Assembly: GCA_016927115.1 (NCBI GenBank)
Contig: JAFGNH010000028.1
Span: 153,226-217,225 of the forward strand
Length of the DNA stretch: 64,000 bases
Origin: Anaerolineales bacterium
Lineage (GTDB): Bacteria > Chloroflexota > Anaerolineae > Anaerolineales > E44-bin32
Direction: 5' to 3'
Below the pieces are notes generated by a model. It was not told the origin of the DNA, did no database searches, and worked only from the letters and a program-made list of their open reading frames with translations. The position numbers were made by a program, and so were the translations under genes. Below are positions 57,144 through 64,000 of the stretch, one piece after another (position 1 is the first letter of the stretch; every line of letters begins with the position of its first letter).

Positions 57144-58943
57144 TCAACCCAGTCGCAGTGATTTAGCAAAAACACTCGTAAAATCAGGATCACCAGCAAG
57201 TTCGATGTACTGGACCTTTCTGGCCAGATATTGTGCTTCATCCCTTTTTTCCCTGGAAATGAGTGCGAGTTTTGCTCCGATTCCAGCTGCATTCCCGACC
57301 TGAAATACCCTTGAAACCGGCAGTTCTGGAAGCATTCCAATTGTGATTGCGCTGCTTACATCAAGATAGGTGCCGAATGCCCCCGCAATGATAATCTTAT
57401 CGAGCTCACTCGCAGAGATTCCATGTCTGACTAACAGCACTTCAATCCCGGTTCGGATAGCCCCTTTTGCAAGCTGCAGCTGCTCAATATCCCGCTGTGA
57501 AAACGTTATAGCCGCCCCATTTCCCTGGCTCGGGACAATCTCATACTCCTTCTCTCTGCCCTCTCCCCTTATACAGGGATGTTCCATAAATCTTCCGCGT
57601 CGATCAACAAAACCGGCTTGATACAATTGTGCCAGAACATCCAGGATCCCGGAACCACAAAGCCCCACAGCGGGAAGATTATCGATGGTCTGATAAGTAT
57701 TTTTACCCTCGATAACCTGGAACCTTTCAATCGCTCCGGGAGCAGCCCGCATGCCATGCTGGAGATGAGCCCCTTCGAAAGCCGGACCGGAAGCTGTTGA
57801 AAGGCTGGACATTATGCCCCGGTTGGACAGGCAGATTTCGGTATTCGTCCCAACATCAATTGCCAGGATCACCCCTGTTTCAGTAGATATGTTTGACGCC
57901 AGCAGCATAGCCACATGATCGCCTCCAACATACCCGGCGATATTGGGTAACAGATGGACATAAGCACCCGGAGCGATCCGTATTCCGAGATCGCGTGCTT
58001 TGATATCCAGCTCAGATGCTACTTCAGGGACATAAGGCGCCCTGCCAAGCTGCCAAACAGGGAAACCCAGGAATAGATGATGCATGGCTGTATTGCCGGC
58101 AACTACCATATTGACAACCTGACTCAGGCATTGTCCGCACTGCCGGCACATCTCAGCAATTGTTTCATTGAAAACATCAACGATTAACGACTGGAATTGT
58201 TCAGCCAGATTCGAGTCTGTCTGTGCTGCAGTCATCCGGGTCATAATATCCTCGCCATAAGCTACTTGAGGATTCATCAAGCCCTTCGAGGACAGCGTCT
58301 GCCCGCTTTCCAGATCCATTAAATACATCGCAATCTTGGTTGTACCAAGGTCAACCGCCACCCCCAACGACTTGCTCCCCTCTGGAAGAACCGCAATCAC
58401 TTCCCCCTGATACACAACCACCAGAACACGCCAGTTGTTCTTTCTGAGAATGTCAGAAAGACTTCTCAGGAGTTGATAGTCAAACATGAGATCCGTTAAG
58501 TCGTATCTGTCTCTTAATTCATCAGCGATTCGATCAGCATCCGATCTTAAATCTTTGAAGGAAGGAGGAGCCAGATCCAGAAGATACATTCTTGCAGCCG
58601 GATCAGGGTCAACGTGAATTTCCCGGCCTTCCACCTGGGCGCGCTGTTTTACAGCCAGAGATTCGGCCGGTACGAACACCTTGCAGTTCGTTTCCGGGAA
58701 AACACAACAAGCAAGGCGATATCCACGGGAAAGTTCATTAACAGTGATATGTTCACGTTCTTTCCCGGTAACTTCGGAGACTTTTCCTGCCAATATCTGC
58801 ACCTTGCAGCTGCCGCAGTTTCCCACTCCCCCGCATATATTCACCAGGCAAACGCCCAGTGAACGTGCGCAGTCCAGCAGGGAATTACCCTCCGGACATT
58901 CTCCACGAAGACCAATCGGTTCAAAATCAATATAAGGACTCAC
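57144..58943 (-). CDS. Corrinoid activation protein, RACo-like (2Fe-2S plus ASKHA domain)
   Basis: A 599-residue protein. An N-terminal plant-type [2Fe-2S] ferredoxin (about 1-95, CGGVGNCGSC plus a later Cys) is followed by a linker and a large DUF4445/ASKHA ATPase region with VAVDLGTTKIAM (phosphate 1) and AIDVGTNTEI (phosphate 2). Such proteins reduce inactive Co(II) corrinoid to Co(I) at the cost of ATP, so they restart corrinoid methyltransferases. The GTG at 58943 follows GGAAG and lies 2 bp after the DUF1638 stop. It closes the C1 operon. Confidence 0.92.
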   Translation of the reverse strand: MSPYIDFEPIGLRGECPEGNSLLDCARSLGVCLVNICGGVGNCGSCKVQILAGKVSEVTGKEREHITVNELSRGYRLACCVFPETNCKVFVPAESLAVKQRAQVEGREIHVDPDPAARMYLLDLAPPSFKDLRSDADRIADELRDRYDLTDLMFDYQLLRSLSDILRKNNWRVLVVVYQGEVIAVLPEGSKSLGVAVDLGTTKIAMYLMDLESGQTLSSKGLMNPQVAYGEDIMTRMTAAQTDSNLAEQFQSLIVDVFNETIAEMCRQCGQCLSQVVNMVVAGNTAMHHLFLGFPVWQLGRAPYVPEVASELDIKARDLGIRIAPGAYVHLLPNIAGYVGGDHVAMLLASNISTETGVILAIDVGTNTEICLSNRGIMSSLSTASGPAFEGAHLQHGMRAAPGAIERFQVIEGKNTYQTIDNLPAVGLCGSGILDVLAQLYQAGFVDRRGRFMEHPCIRGEGREKEYEIVPSQGNGAAITFSQRDIEQLQLAKGAIRTGIEVLLVRHGISASELDKIIIAGAFGTYLDVSSAITIGMLPELPVSRVFQVGNAAGIGAKLALISREKRDEAQYLARKVQYIELAGDPDFTSVFAKSLRLG

Positions 58944-58945
58944 AG

Positions 58946-59617
58946 TTAATCTTCCAGCTGGTAGAACATTTCGTACCTGACCTCTTCCCCGGGAGGAACG
59001 ATCACAAAATTCTCTTCCCATTTCGCCTGGACGAGATTCTTCAAGAATTCATCTGATCCGGGGATCTCTTCATACATCAGATTAAAACGATCAGCCACCA
59101 TTTTTGCGTATTTCCGGTACACCCCGGAATCATAATGCTCAGATGTGATAAGAGCCAACCGGGTGTAATTCGCTATATATTTTTTTGTAATCCGGTATGC
59201 TTTATCCGGACCGTATGTATCCCGTAATGTGCAGTATTCTGTATAGGGATCTTCACCGCATTCTATCCACCCCCGGGTAAGGTAGAACGTTCCGGGTGCC
59301 TGCCTGAACTGCTGCTCATAAGCTTCTCTTGATCCAAGAAACAGCGTGATGCAGTCATCAGCCCGGGGGATCACAAGTCGAAAGGTTCTTGAGCGAATCC
59401 CAATAACAGCGTTTGCACACAGACCGTATCCTATCAGAATAGTCCCATACTCGGGGCTTGTTCGATCTATCGCAGTCTGCAGCCGGGCGTGCAGCTCTTC
59501 CGGGATATTATGCAGGCCATACTCCAGAACTTCCATCTCAAAATGATCGGGGAGGAGTGAACCCAACTCCTCCCCAACCGTTTGACAGGCAATGATCTTC
59601 GTACGCAGTTCAGTCAT
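58946..59617 (-). CDS. DUF1638-family protein
   Basis: A 223-residue protein with the family pattern: IIACQTVGEEL at the start, IPEELHARLQTAID, TILIGYGLCANAV, IPRADDCITLFLGSREAY, and FYLTRGW. The family is common near corrinoid methyltransferases. Its function is unknown. The conserved Cys/Asp/His suggest metal binding. The ATG at 59617 is preceded by a weak purine patch. Confidence 0.85.
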   Translation of the reverse strand: MTELRTKIIACQTVGEELGSLLPDHFEMEVLEYGLHNIPEELHARLQTAIDRTSPEYGTILIGYGLCANAVIGIRSRTFRLVIPRADDCITLFLGSREAYEQQFRQAPGTFYLTRGWIECGEDPYTEYCTLRDTYGPDKAYRITKKYIANYTRLALITSEHYDSGVYRKYAKMVADRFNLMYEEIPGSDEFLKNLVQAKWEENFVIVPPGEEVRYEMFYQLED

Positions 59618-59639
59618 ACAGCTATCCAACCCTGCAGTT

Positions 59640-60494
59640 TTATTCCGTTACCTTCGGACGGTATGTACGCATATAGGTACGGGTTTTTATATCACGACCA
59701 AGGAATATATTTCCGGCTGAGAGCGCATACCGGATCTTTGACTCGGTCGGGTCGGTGATAGGCATATTCATTCCCAGAGTATATGCTGTACTCAGAAAAT
59801 GTGCATTAAGGTCAGCCCGGAGAGGCATGCCAAAACTCACATTGCTGGCACCGCCGGTAATATTATTCCTGGGAAATTCCTCCCGCAGCCGCCGGGTAGT
59901 TTCCAGAGTAACCCGGGCAGCCTGGCCATCAGCACCAACAGTCATTACAAGCGGATCAAGGAGGATATCCTCTTCAGCGATACCCGCCTGTACACAGATA
60001 TCCACAACCTTATGCGCGATACGCAAACGATCGTCAGCGTTATCCGGGATACCCTCCTGCCCCATACACAACACGATCACAGGTACCTTGAAATCAGCAA
60101 TGATCGGAAGGTTGTTCGCCAGGATCTTGTCTTCTCCGCCGATTGAATTCACAAGCGGGCGACCGGGGCAGGCCTTGAGTGCCGCCTCCAATGCAGCGGG
60201 GACACGCGTATCGATGGAAAGCGGTATACTGACAGCTTCAGATATTCGCTTGACCGCCTCAGGCAGCACCTCCGCCTCATCAATACCCCTGCCGCCGACG
60301 TTTACGTCCAGGATATTTGCGCCGGCCTCGACCTGAAGAACAGCTTCATTTATCACATAGCCCCATTCGCCTTCCTGAAGAGCCTGACGGAGTCTCTTGC
60401 GGCCGCTGGGATTGATCCGCTCCCCAATCATCCGGACTGGATCTGTCGGGGCTGCTAAAATAGGTTCGCCGGTTCCCTGTAACAGCATGCTCAT
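59640..60494 (-). CDS. Methyltetrahydrofolate:corrinoid methyltransferase (pterin-binding)
   Basis: A 284-residue TIM barrel of the dihydropteroate synthase-like group (AcsE/MtgA/MtvA type). RMIGERINPSGRKRL, GANILDVNVGG, PLSIDTRVPAAL, LVNSIGGED and NITGGASNVSFGMPLR are the characteristic folate-binding segments. It moves the methyl group between the corrinoid protein and tetrahydrofolate. It overlaps the UroD-type gene as ATGA. Confidence 0.93.
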   Translation of the reverse strand: MSMLLQGTGEPILAAPTDPVRMIGERINPSGRKRLRQALQEGEWGYVINEAVLQVEAGANILDVNVGGRGIDEAEVLPEAVKRISEAVSIPLSIDTRVPAALEAALKACPGRPLVNSIGGEDKILANNLPIIADFKVPVIVLCMGQEGIPDNADDRLRIAHKVVDICVQAGIAEEDILLDPLVMTVGADGQAARVTLETTRRLREEFPRNNITGGASNVSFGMPLRADLNAHFLSTAYTLGMNMPITDPTESKIRYALSAGNIFLGRDIKTRTYMRTYRPKVTE

Positions 60495-61792
60495 GTAAAA
60501 ACCTTTCTATCAGCTGATTTCCATTCACGTGCCTTGAGGATGGTTTCCTCTTCAGGCTGGCCTTTTAGCCACTCGTCAAAAGGTTTGAACTGCGGTGGTT
60601 CCACCGCGATACTGGAGAGATTTGCTGCGATAGGATATCGGCCAAGTACACGGGTTGCCTCAACGGCTGTATGAATGTTTATCGGGGGTGAATCAGCCGG
60701 GATATTGCCAATCATCATCAGGAACCTGCCATCGCGCCCCAAAATATCTATCCATTCACGGACCTTATCAGTGATCTGCTCCGGAGAACTATCACGGACA
60801 AAACGGCCATTCAAAGCCCCCATGATGGGCATTTTCTTTCCTGATCTGGTTGCATATTCGTAAAGCCAGTGCATATTCCAATCCTGGGTGCGTCCCATAG
60901 CTGAAGCAGCCAGTTTCATCGGGAAGGTCTTGGCAACCACATCCCAGCATTTAAACATAATATCCTTATCGAACTTGCCAGGATCCTCCTCGCAATAGTC
61001 TCCAGCCACAGCCCCAGCCGAAATGGCCATACCAAGTTCTTTCTTCCCGCGTTCCTTCATTCGCACAGAAGAAGGGATAACCCACTCGTCGATTAGCTCT
61101 GGAGTCAGATTCGGAAACGCTGCCCAGGCATCAGCTCCCATCGCATTCTTGATACCAAACTTGCGGAGAGCTTCCATGTACGGCCAGATTGCCTGGTTTT
61201 CCGCCCAATCGAAAAGCGCCTGCATGAATACTTTGTCACGTTTCATTGCCCGAACAGCTGGCGGGTACCCCATCGCCTGGCAAAGCAGACTCCAGGGTGA
61301 GCAGAACAAACCTCCTGCGAATGGGCCGGGAGCCTTTTCAGTAAACTGCTTCGCAACCTCAATGCCGTAAGGAATACGGCCTTTGGATGGATCCAATGGA
61401 CCATACTTCTCCAGGTCAGCCGGGGACTTGATCAGCGGATTACTGACATCAACCGTCGGCATGGCATTATCGCTGTAGATCATTTTTGCGCCTAACGCCT
61501 CTACTTCCAGGTTATAAACATCAAAAGTAATGGTATTGGAATCAAATCCATACCAACGGCATACTGCCAGATGTACATCGACCAGAACATCTGCTTCCCA
61601 ATAGAATTTCCGTGCTGGTACTCTGGCAACCGTCATCGCGTGATCATGCATCTGCGGCCCCTGGAAGGGCACATGATCCGGATAGGTTCCGGACATCGCC
61701 GCGATGATCCGACCCAATCCACTTAAACGTCCTAAACGTATTCCGTATCCATATAACATGCCATGGATCATTTCAAGTGTTGGGTTCGCCAT
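60491..61792 (-). CDS. UroD-type methyltransferase, substrate unknown
   Basis: A 433-residue protein of the uroporphyrinogen decarboxylase superfamily, used by many corrinoid systems as the substrate methyltransferase. Recognisable segments are GTYPDHVPFQGP, ITFDVYNLEVEALGAKMIY and LEKYGPLDPSKGRIP. The HxC and GC zinc ligands typical of MtaA/MtbA are not visible: the corresponding places read GALNGR and MIGNIPADSPP. It sits between the corrinoid protein (2 bp) and the methyl-THF enzyme (overlap), so it likely loads methyl onto the corrinoid from an unknown donor. Confidence 0.88.
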   Translation of the reverse strand: MANPTLEMIHGMLYGYGIRLGRLSGLGRIIAAMSGTYPDHVPFQGPQMHDHAMTVARVPARKFYWEADVLVDVHLAVCRWYGFDSNTITFDVYNLEVEALGAKMIYSDNAMPTVDVSNPLIKSPADLEKYGPLDPSKGRIPYGIEVAKQFTEKAPGPFAGGLFCSPWSLLCQAMGYPPAVRAMKRDKVFMQALFDWAENQAIWPYMEALRKFGIKNAMGADAWAAFPNLTPELIDEWVIPSSVRMKERGKKELGMAISAGAVAGDYCEEDPGKFDKDIMFKCWDVVAKTFPMKLAASAMGRTQDWNMHWLYEYATRSGKKMPIMGALNGRFVRDSSPEQITDKVREWIDILGRDGRFLMMIGNIPADSPPINIHTAVEATRVLGRYPIAANLSSIAVEPPQFKPFDEWLKGQPEEETILKAREWKSADRKVFT

Positions 61793-61794
61793 TG

Positions 61795-62436
61795 TTATCC
61801 TCCCACCAGTTCAAGCGCTTTTTCCATTGTTACCATAGCGTCCTTACCCCACGCATCTGCACCAACTTCCTCGCAGAATTCCTGGCTGGTAGGTACGCCA
61901 CCGACCATAATCTTGAGGCTGCTGCGCAATCCCTGTTTTTCCAGTTCCTCAATGATTATCTTCATTTCGAGCATGGTTGTGCTCATATAAGCACCCAGTC
62001 CGAGAATGGCGGGTTTATGTTCCTTTACCGCTTCGATGAAGGTGTCAGTGTGGACATCGATCCCCAGGTCGATGACATCAAACCCGGCGGACTGGAGCAA
62101 AGCAGTAACAAGGCTCTTCCCCAGATCATGCATATCCCCTTCTACAACCCCGATCACAAACTTGCTGGCTGGCCGGCCGTCACCGCCCTCCTTCAGTCTG
62201 GGCTCCAGCGGAACCATGGCTGCCTTGAAGGCGTCAGCCGCAAAGATCACATCCGGCAGGAAATACTTGTTTGCCTTCCATAGATCCCCGGCTTTGCTGA
62301 TCCCGGCAACGACCCCCTGATTCAAAATGTCCAGCGGGGCTAATCCTTCAGCCAGTGCTTCTTCTACCAGCTTCGCCGCGTCATCGTCTTCCCCCTCAAC
62401 GATGGCATTCAAGATTTCTGCATATTTTTCAGACAT
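61795..62436 (-). CDS. Corrinoid protein of a methyltransferase system
   Basis: A 213-residue MtbC/MttC-like protein. The N-terminal helical cap (about 5-85) is followed by a Rossmann-like B12 domain with the cobalt-ligating His in GDMHDLGK (D-x-H-x-x-G) near residue 103, then the SxL-type (AYMSTTMLE) and GG (MVGGVP) motifs that bind the corrinoid tail. It carries the methyl group between the UroD-type and methyl-THF enzymes. A typical AAGGAG precedes its start. Confidence 0.95.
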   Translation of the reverse strand: MSEKYAEILNAIVEGEDDDAAKLVEEALAEGLAPLDILNQGVVAGISKAGDLWKANKYFLPDVIFAADAFKAAMVPLEPRLKEGGDGRPASKFVIGVVEGDMHDLGKSLVTALLQSAGFDVIDLGIDVHTDTFIEAVKEHKPAILGLGAYMSTTMLEMKIIIEELEKQGLRSSLKIMVGGVPTSQEFCEEVGADAWGKDAMVTMEKALELVGG

Positions 62437-62493
62437 AGATGGCTCCTTAAGGAATTCTTTGTCCTATTCTTGCAGAAAACATGTCGGAGAATT

Positions 62494-62507
62494 GTCGTCT
62501 GGACGAC
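62494..62507. promoter_or_regulatory. Palindrome upstream of the corrinoid operon
   Basis: GTCGTC-TG-GACGAC lies 58-71 bp before the corrinoid protein gene and just downstream of the regulator gene. It is a candidate operator for the Crp/corrinoid fusion regulator. Confidence 0.45.
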
Positions 62508-62534
62508 TCTTTTTCGAAATTGGCAGGTTGAAAT

Positions 62535-63833
62535 CTAAGCGTTAATGCTTGTTGAAGGATTATCTTTCCAGGTGCACAGGCGCCAGGCCATCTCCACAGC
62601 CCCCTGTGCCGTAGCGTGATACCCGTCAGCACCGATGCGCCGGGCATCCCCTTCACTCACAGCCCCACCACCCACCATCAATCTGACATGATCACGAAGC
62701 CCGGCCTGGATAAGCTTTTTTACGACCGGGTCGAGTTCCAGTGAAGTAGCGGTCGTCAATGCTGAAAGGGCAATAATATCCGGATTAAATTCCTTTATCG
62801 CCTGGATAAACTGGTCTGGAGAGACATTCACTCCCAGATCTATTACACGGAAATTTCTGGTGCGCAGCAGCATGGCAACTATTGTTTTACCGATATCATG
62901 AATATCACCAAAAACGGTGCCGATAGCTACGGTACCAACCACTGCTTCCTGGATATGGTCCAGCTCAATATTAGCCTCGATAATTGGAAGAGCCTGTTTC
63001 ATGGCAGAGGCAGCCAGCACCACATCGGGAAGTTCGATCTCTCCACGGGAATAAGCCCGATCGACTTCCTTCATGCCGGCAGTTAAGGCCTCCAGGGCTT
63101 TCAGAGCATCGATTCCCTGGTCAAGTGCCTGGCTAGCCAGAACTTCAGCGCCTAGGTCATCCCCGTCCACCACTGCCATAGTCAGTCCATCCAGGGTATC
63201 CATATGTTCCGGAGTGATAATTACCAGCCTTCGGCCTTCCTTCCATAGATAACCCTGTGTACGCAGGTCACGCAGACAGGCCGCGATAGTAGTCCGATTG
63301 GCAGATACCAGGGTGCCGATTTCATCCTGTGTGATATCCAGATCGATCATAACGCCGGTTTCGGTTCGGATGCCATGTTCCCGGGCAAGACGAATCAGGC
63401 TGTGTTTCAAACGCTGCTGAACATCCAGGAAGCTGAGGTCACGGGCTTTGCCGGCCACATCACTCGCTTCGCGAGCAAGTTCTTTCATCACGATAGAGGA
63501 AAAAGCCTGGTTTGTGGTTAATGCATGTTCAAATTCTTCCAGAGGAACAACTATAATTGCTGAACGGTCCAGAACCTCAGCAACGGCTTCATGCTCCCCG
63601 TCCAGCAAGTATGATCTTGCGCCAAATATCCTGCCGGCTCCATGTATTCCGAAGGAATAGACTTTCCCATCGGGAGATATGGATGATATTTTAACAGCGC
63701 CATCCAGGAGGATATAAATCTGATCTACAGGGTCTCCCTGCCAGTACAGGACTGAGCCGCGCGGAAAAAATTTTTTCCTTTCAGGCCAGATATGAAGTGC
63801 AAGGTTGTTTAGAGGTAGAGTATTTTTGGACAT
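62535..63833 (-). CDS. Crp/Fnr-type regulator fused to a corrinoid-binding domain
   Basis: A 432-residue fusion. Residues 10-125 form a cyclic-nucleotide-type jelly roll, though the usual Arg-containing phosphate cassette is absent (GEHEAVAEV). A long dimer helix and a Crp-type winged HTH follow (165-200, ITQDEIGTLVSANRTTIAACLRDLRTQGYL). Residues 215-292 form a B12-binding cap (ELPDVVLAASAMKQ), and 298-425 a full corrinoid domain with GDIHDIGK (His312), SALTT and MVGGG. The last part is closely related to the corrinoid protein encoded next. It probably senses a corrinoid or its methylation or redox state and controls the operon. The ATG at 63833 has no strong ribosome site. Confidence 0.92.
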   Translation of the reverse strand: MSKNTLPLNNLALHIWPERKKFFPRGSVLYWQGDPVDQIYILLDGAVKISSISPDGKVYSFGIHGAGRIFGARSYLLDGEHEAVAEVLDRSAIIVVPLEEFEHALTTNQAFSSIVMKELAREASDVAGKARDLSFLDVQQRLKHSLIRLAREHGIRTETGVMIDLDITQDEIGTLVSANRTTIAACLRDLRTQGYLWKEGRRLVIITPEHMDTLDGLTMAVVDGDDLGAEVLASQALDQGIDALKALEALTAGMKEVDRAYSRGEIELPDVVLAASAMKQALPIIEANIELDHIQEAVVGTVAIGTVFGDIHDIGKTIVAMLLRTRNFRVIDLGVNVSPDQFIQAIKEFNPDIIALSALTTATSLELDPVVKKLIQAGLRDHVRLMVGGGAVSEGDARRIGADGYHATAQGAVEMAWRLCTWKDNPSTSINA

Positions 63834-63995
63834 AATGCTGCTTATGGAAAAGTGTTATATCCCACTCATTATACTCCGAATATGGATACACATTCCTGTC
63901 ATAGGGCAATACCTCCAGGGGAATCGCATTCTCGGAGGGGACTTTTAAATTGTCGACATAAGTGTTAAGATCTGGTCAACAGGAAAGGAGTTTCC

Positions 63996-64000
63996 ATGAG
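63996..64000 (+). CDS. Start of a further gene at the right edge (partial)
   Basis: An ATG at 63996 is preceded by GGAAAGGAG at ideal spacing, so a plus-strand gene, divergent from the Crp/corrinoid regulator, almost certainly begins here. Only five bases are visible and nothing can be said of the product. A palindromic TGTCGACA lies at 63951-63958 in its upstream region. Confidence 0.6.

Noticed and set aside
62437..62534. Cobalamin riboswitch before the corrinoid operon
   Set aside because: The 98-bp leader is too short and shows no B12-box. Only the GTCGTC palindrome was found.

Overview
This 64 kb window looks like a chromosomal segment of an anaerobic bacterium of the Chloroflexota, most probably class Anaerolineae. 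That placement is an inference. It rests on arrays of TadE/TadG-like pilus genes with von Willebrand A domains, a Rex redox repressor, an inositol-phosphate synthase, corrinoid-dependent C1 genes with a RACo-like reactivase, an Isp-type [NiFe] hydrogenase, and about 50% G+C. Most genes lie on the minus strand in tight operons with many ATGA stop/start overlaps. No rRNA, CRISPR array or prophage was seen.

Layout. 1-8.9 kb: secretion/pilus locus on the minus strand (prepilin peptidase, two tandem TadE + TadG/VWA pairs, two larger TadE-like proteins, the last running off the left edge). 9-13 kb: a membrane protein with a leaderless promoter, two paralogous ferredoxins, an EamA transporter and a zinc-ribbon protein. 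13-28 kb: housekeeping genes nadD-obgE, rex, an MreB-like gene, F1 ATP synthase alpha-gamma-beta-epsilon only, proC, ruvA-ruvC-yebC, a DUF72 protein, a zinc alcohol dehydrogenase and inositol-1-phosphate synthase. 28-31.2 kb: a GAF histidine kinase, tRNA-Pro(CGG), a cupin and a patatin.

31.6-41.2 kb: a 13-gene minus-strand operon. A regulator (excisionase-type HTH plus PocR-like domain) precedes TusA, two DsrE-like proteins, a GcvH-like lipoyl carrier, hydrogenase small subunit, Isp1 (membrane cytochrome b), Isp2 (HdrD-like FeS protein), a STAS-like protein, hydrogenase large subunit, its maturation protease, a lipoate ligase and HypC. The hydrogenase core has the order of group 1e (Isp-type) enzymes, here joined to a sulfur-carrier and lipoyl module, which suggests H2 metabolism linked to sulfur or disulfide chemistry. 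The regulator is preceded by five 10-bp tandem repeats.

41.2-48.1 kb: a degraded, repeat-rich patch with a decayed tRNA-Arg copy, a CPBP protease, GC-rich 10-bp tandem repeats, an intact tRNA-Arg(CCG), an IS256-family element with two nonsense codons, a methyltransferase remnant, a glycosyltransferase and a frameshifted M23 peptidase gene. 48.4-57.1 kb: accessory regulation and transport (ECF sigma/anti-sigma, MFS, TetR plus ABC-2 exporter, SDR, HAD).

57.1-64 kb: a corrinoid C1 operon (corrinoid protein, UroD-type methyltransferase, methyl-THF methyltransferase, DUF1638, RACo-like ASKHA protein). Just upstream lies a gene fusing a Crp/Fnr-type regulator to a complete corrinoid-binding module, a candidate for direct transcriptional sensing of a corrinoid. 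A further plus-strand gene starts at the right edge.
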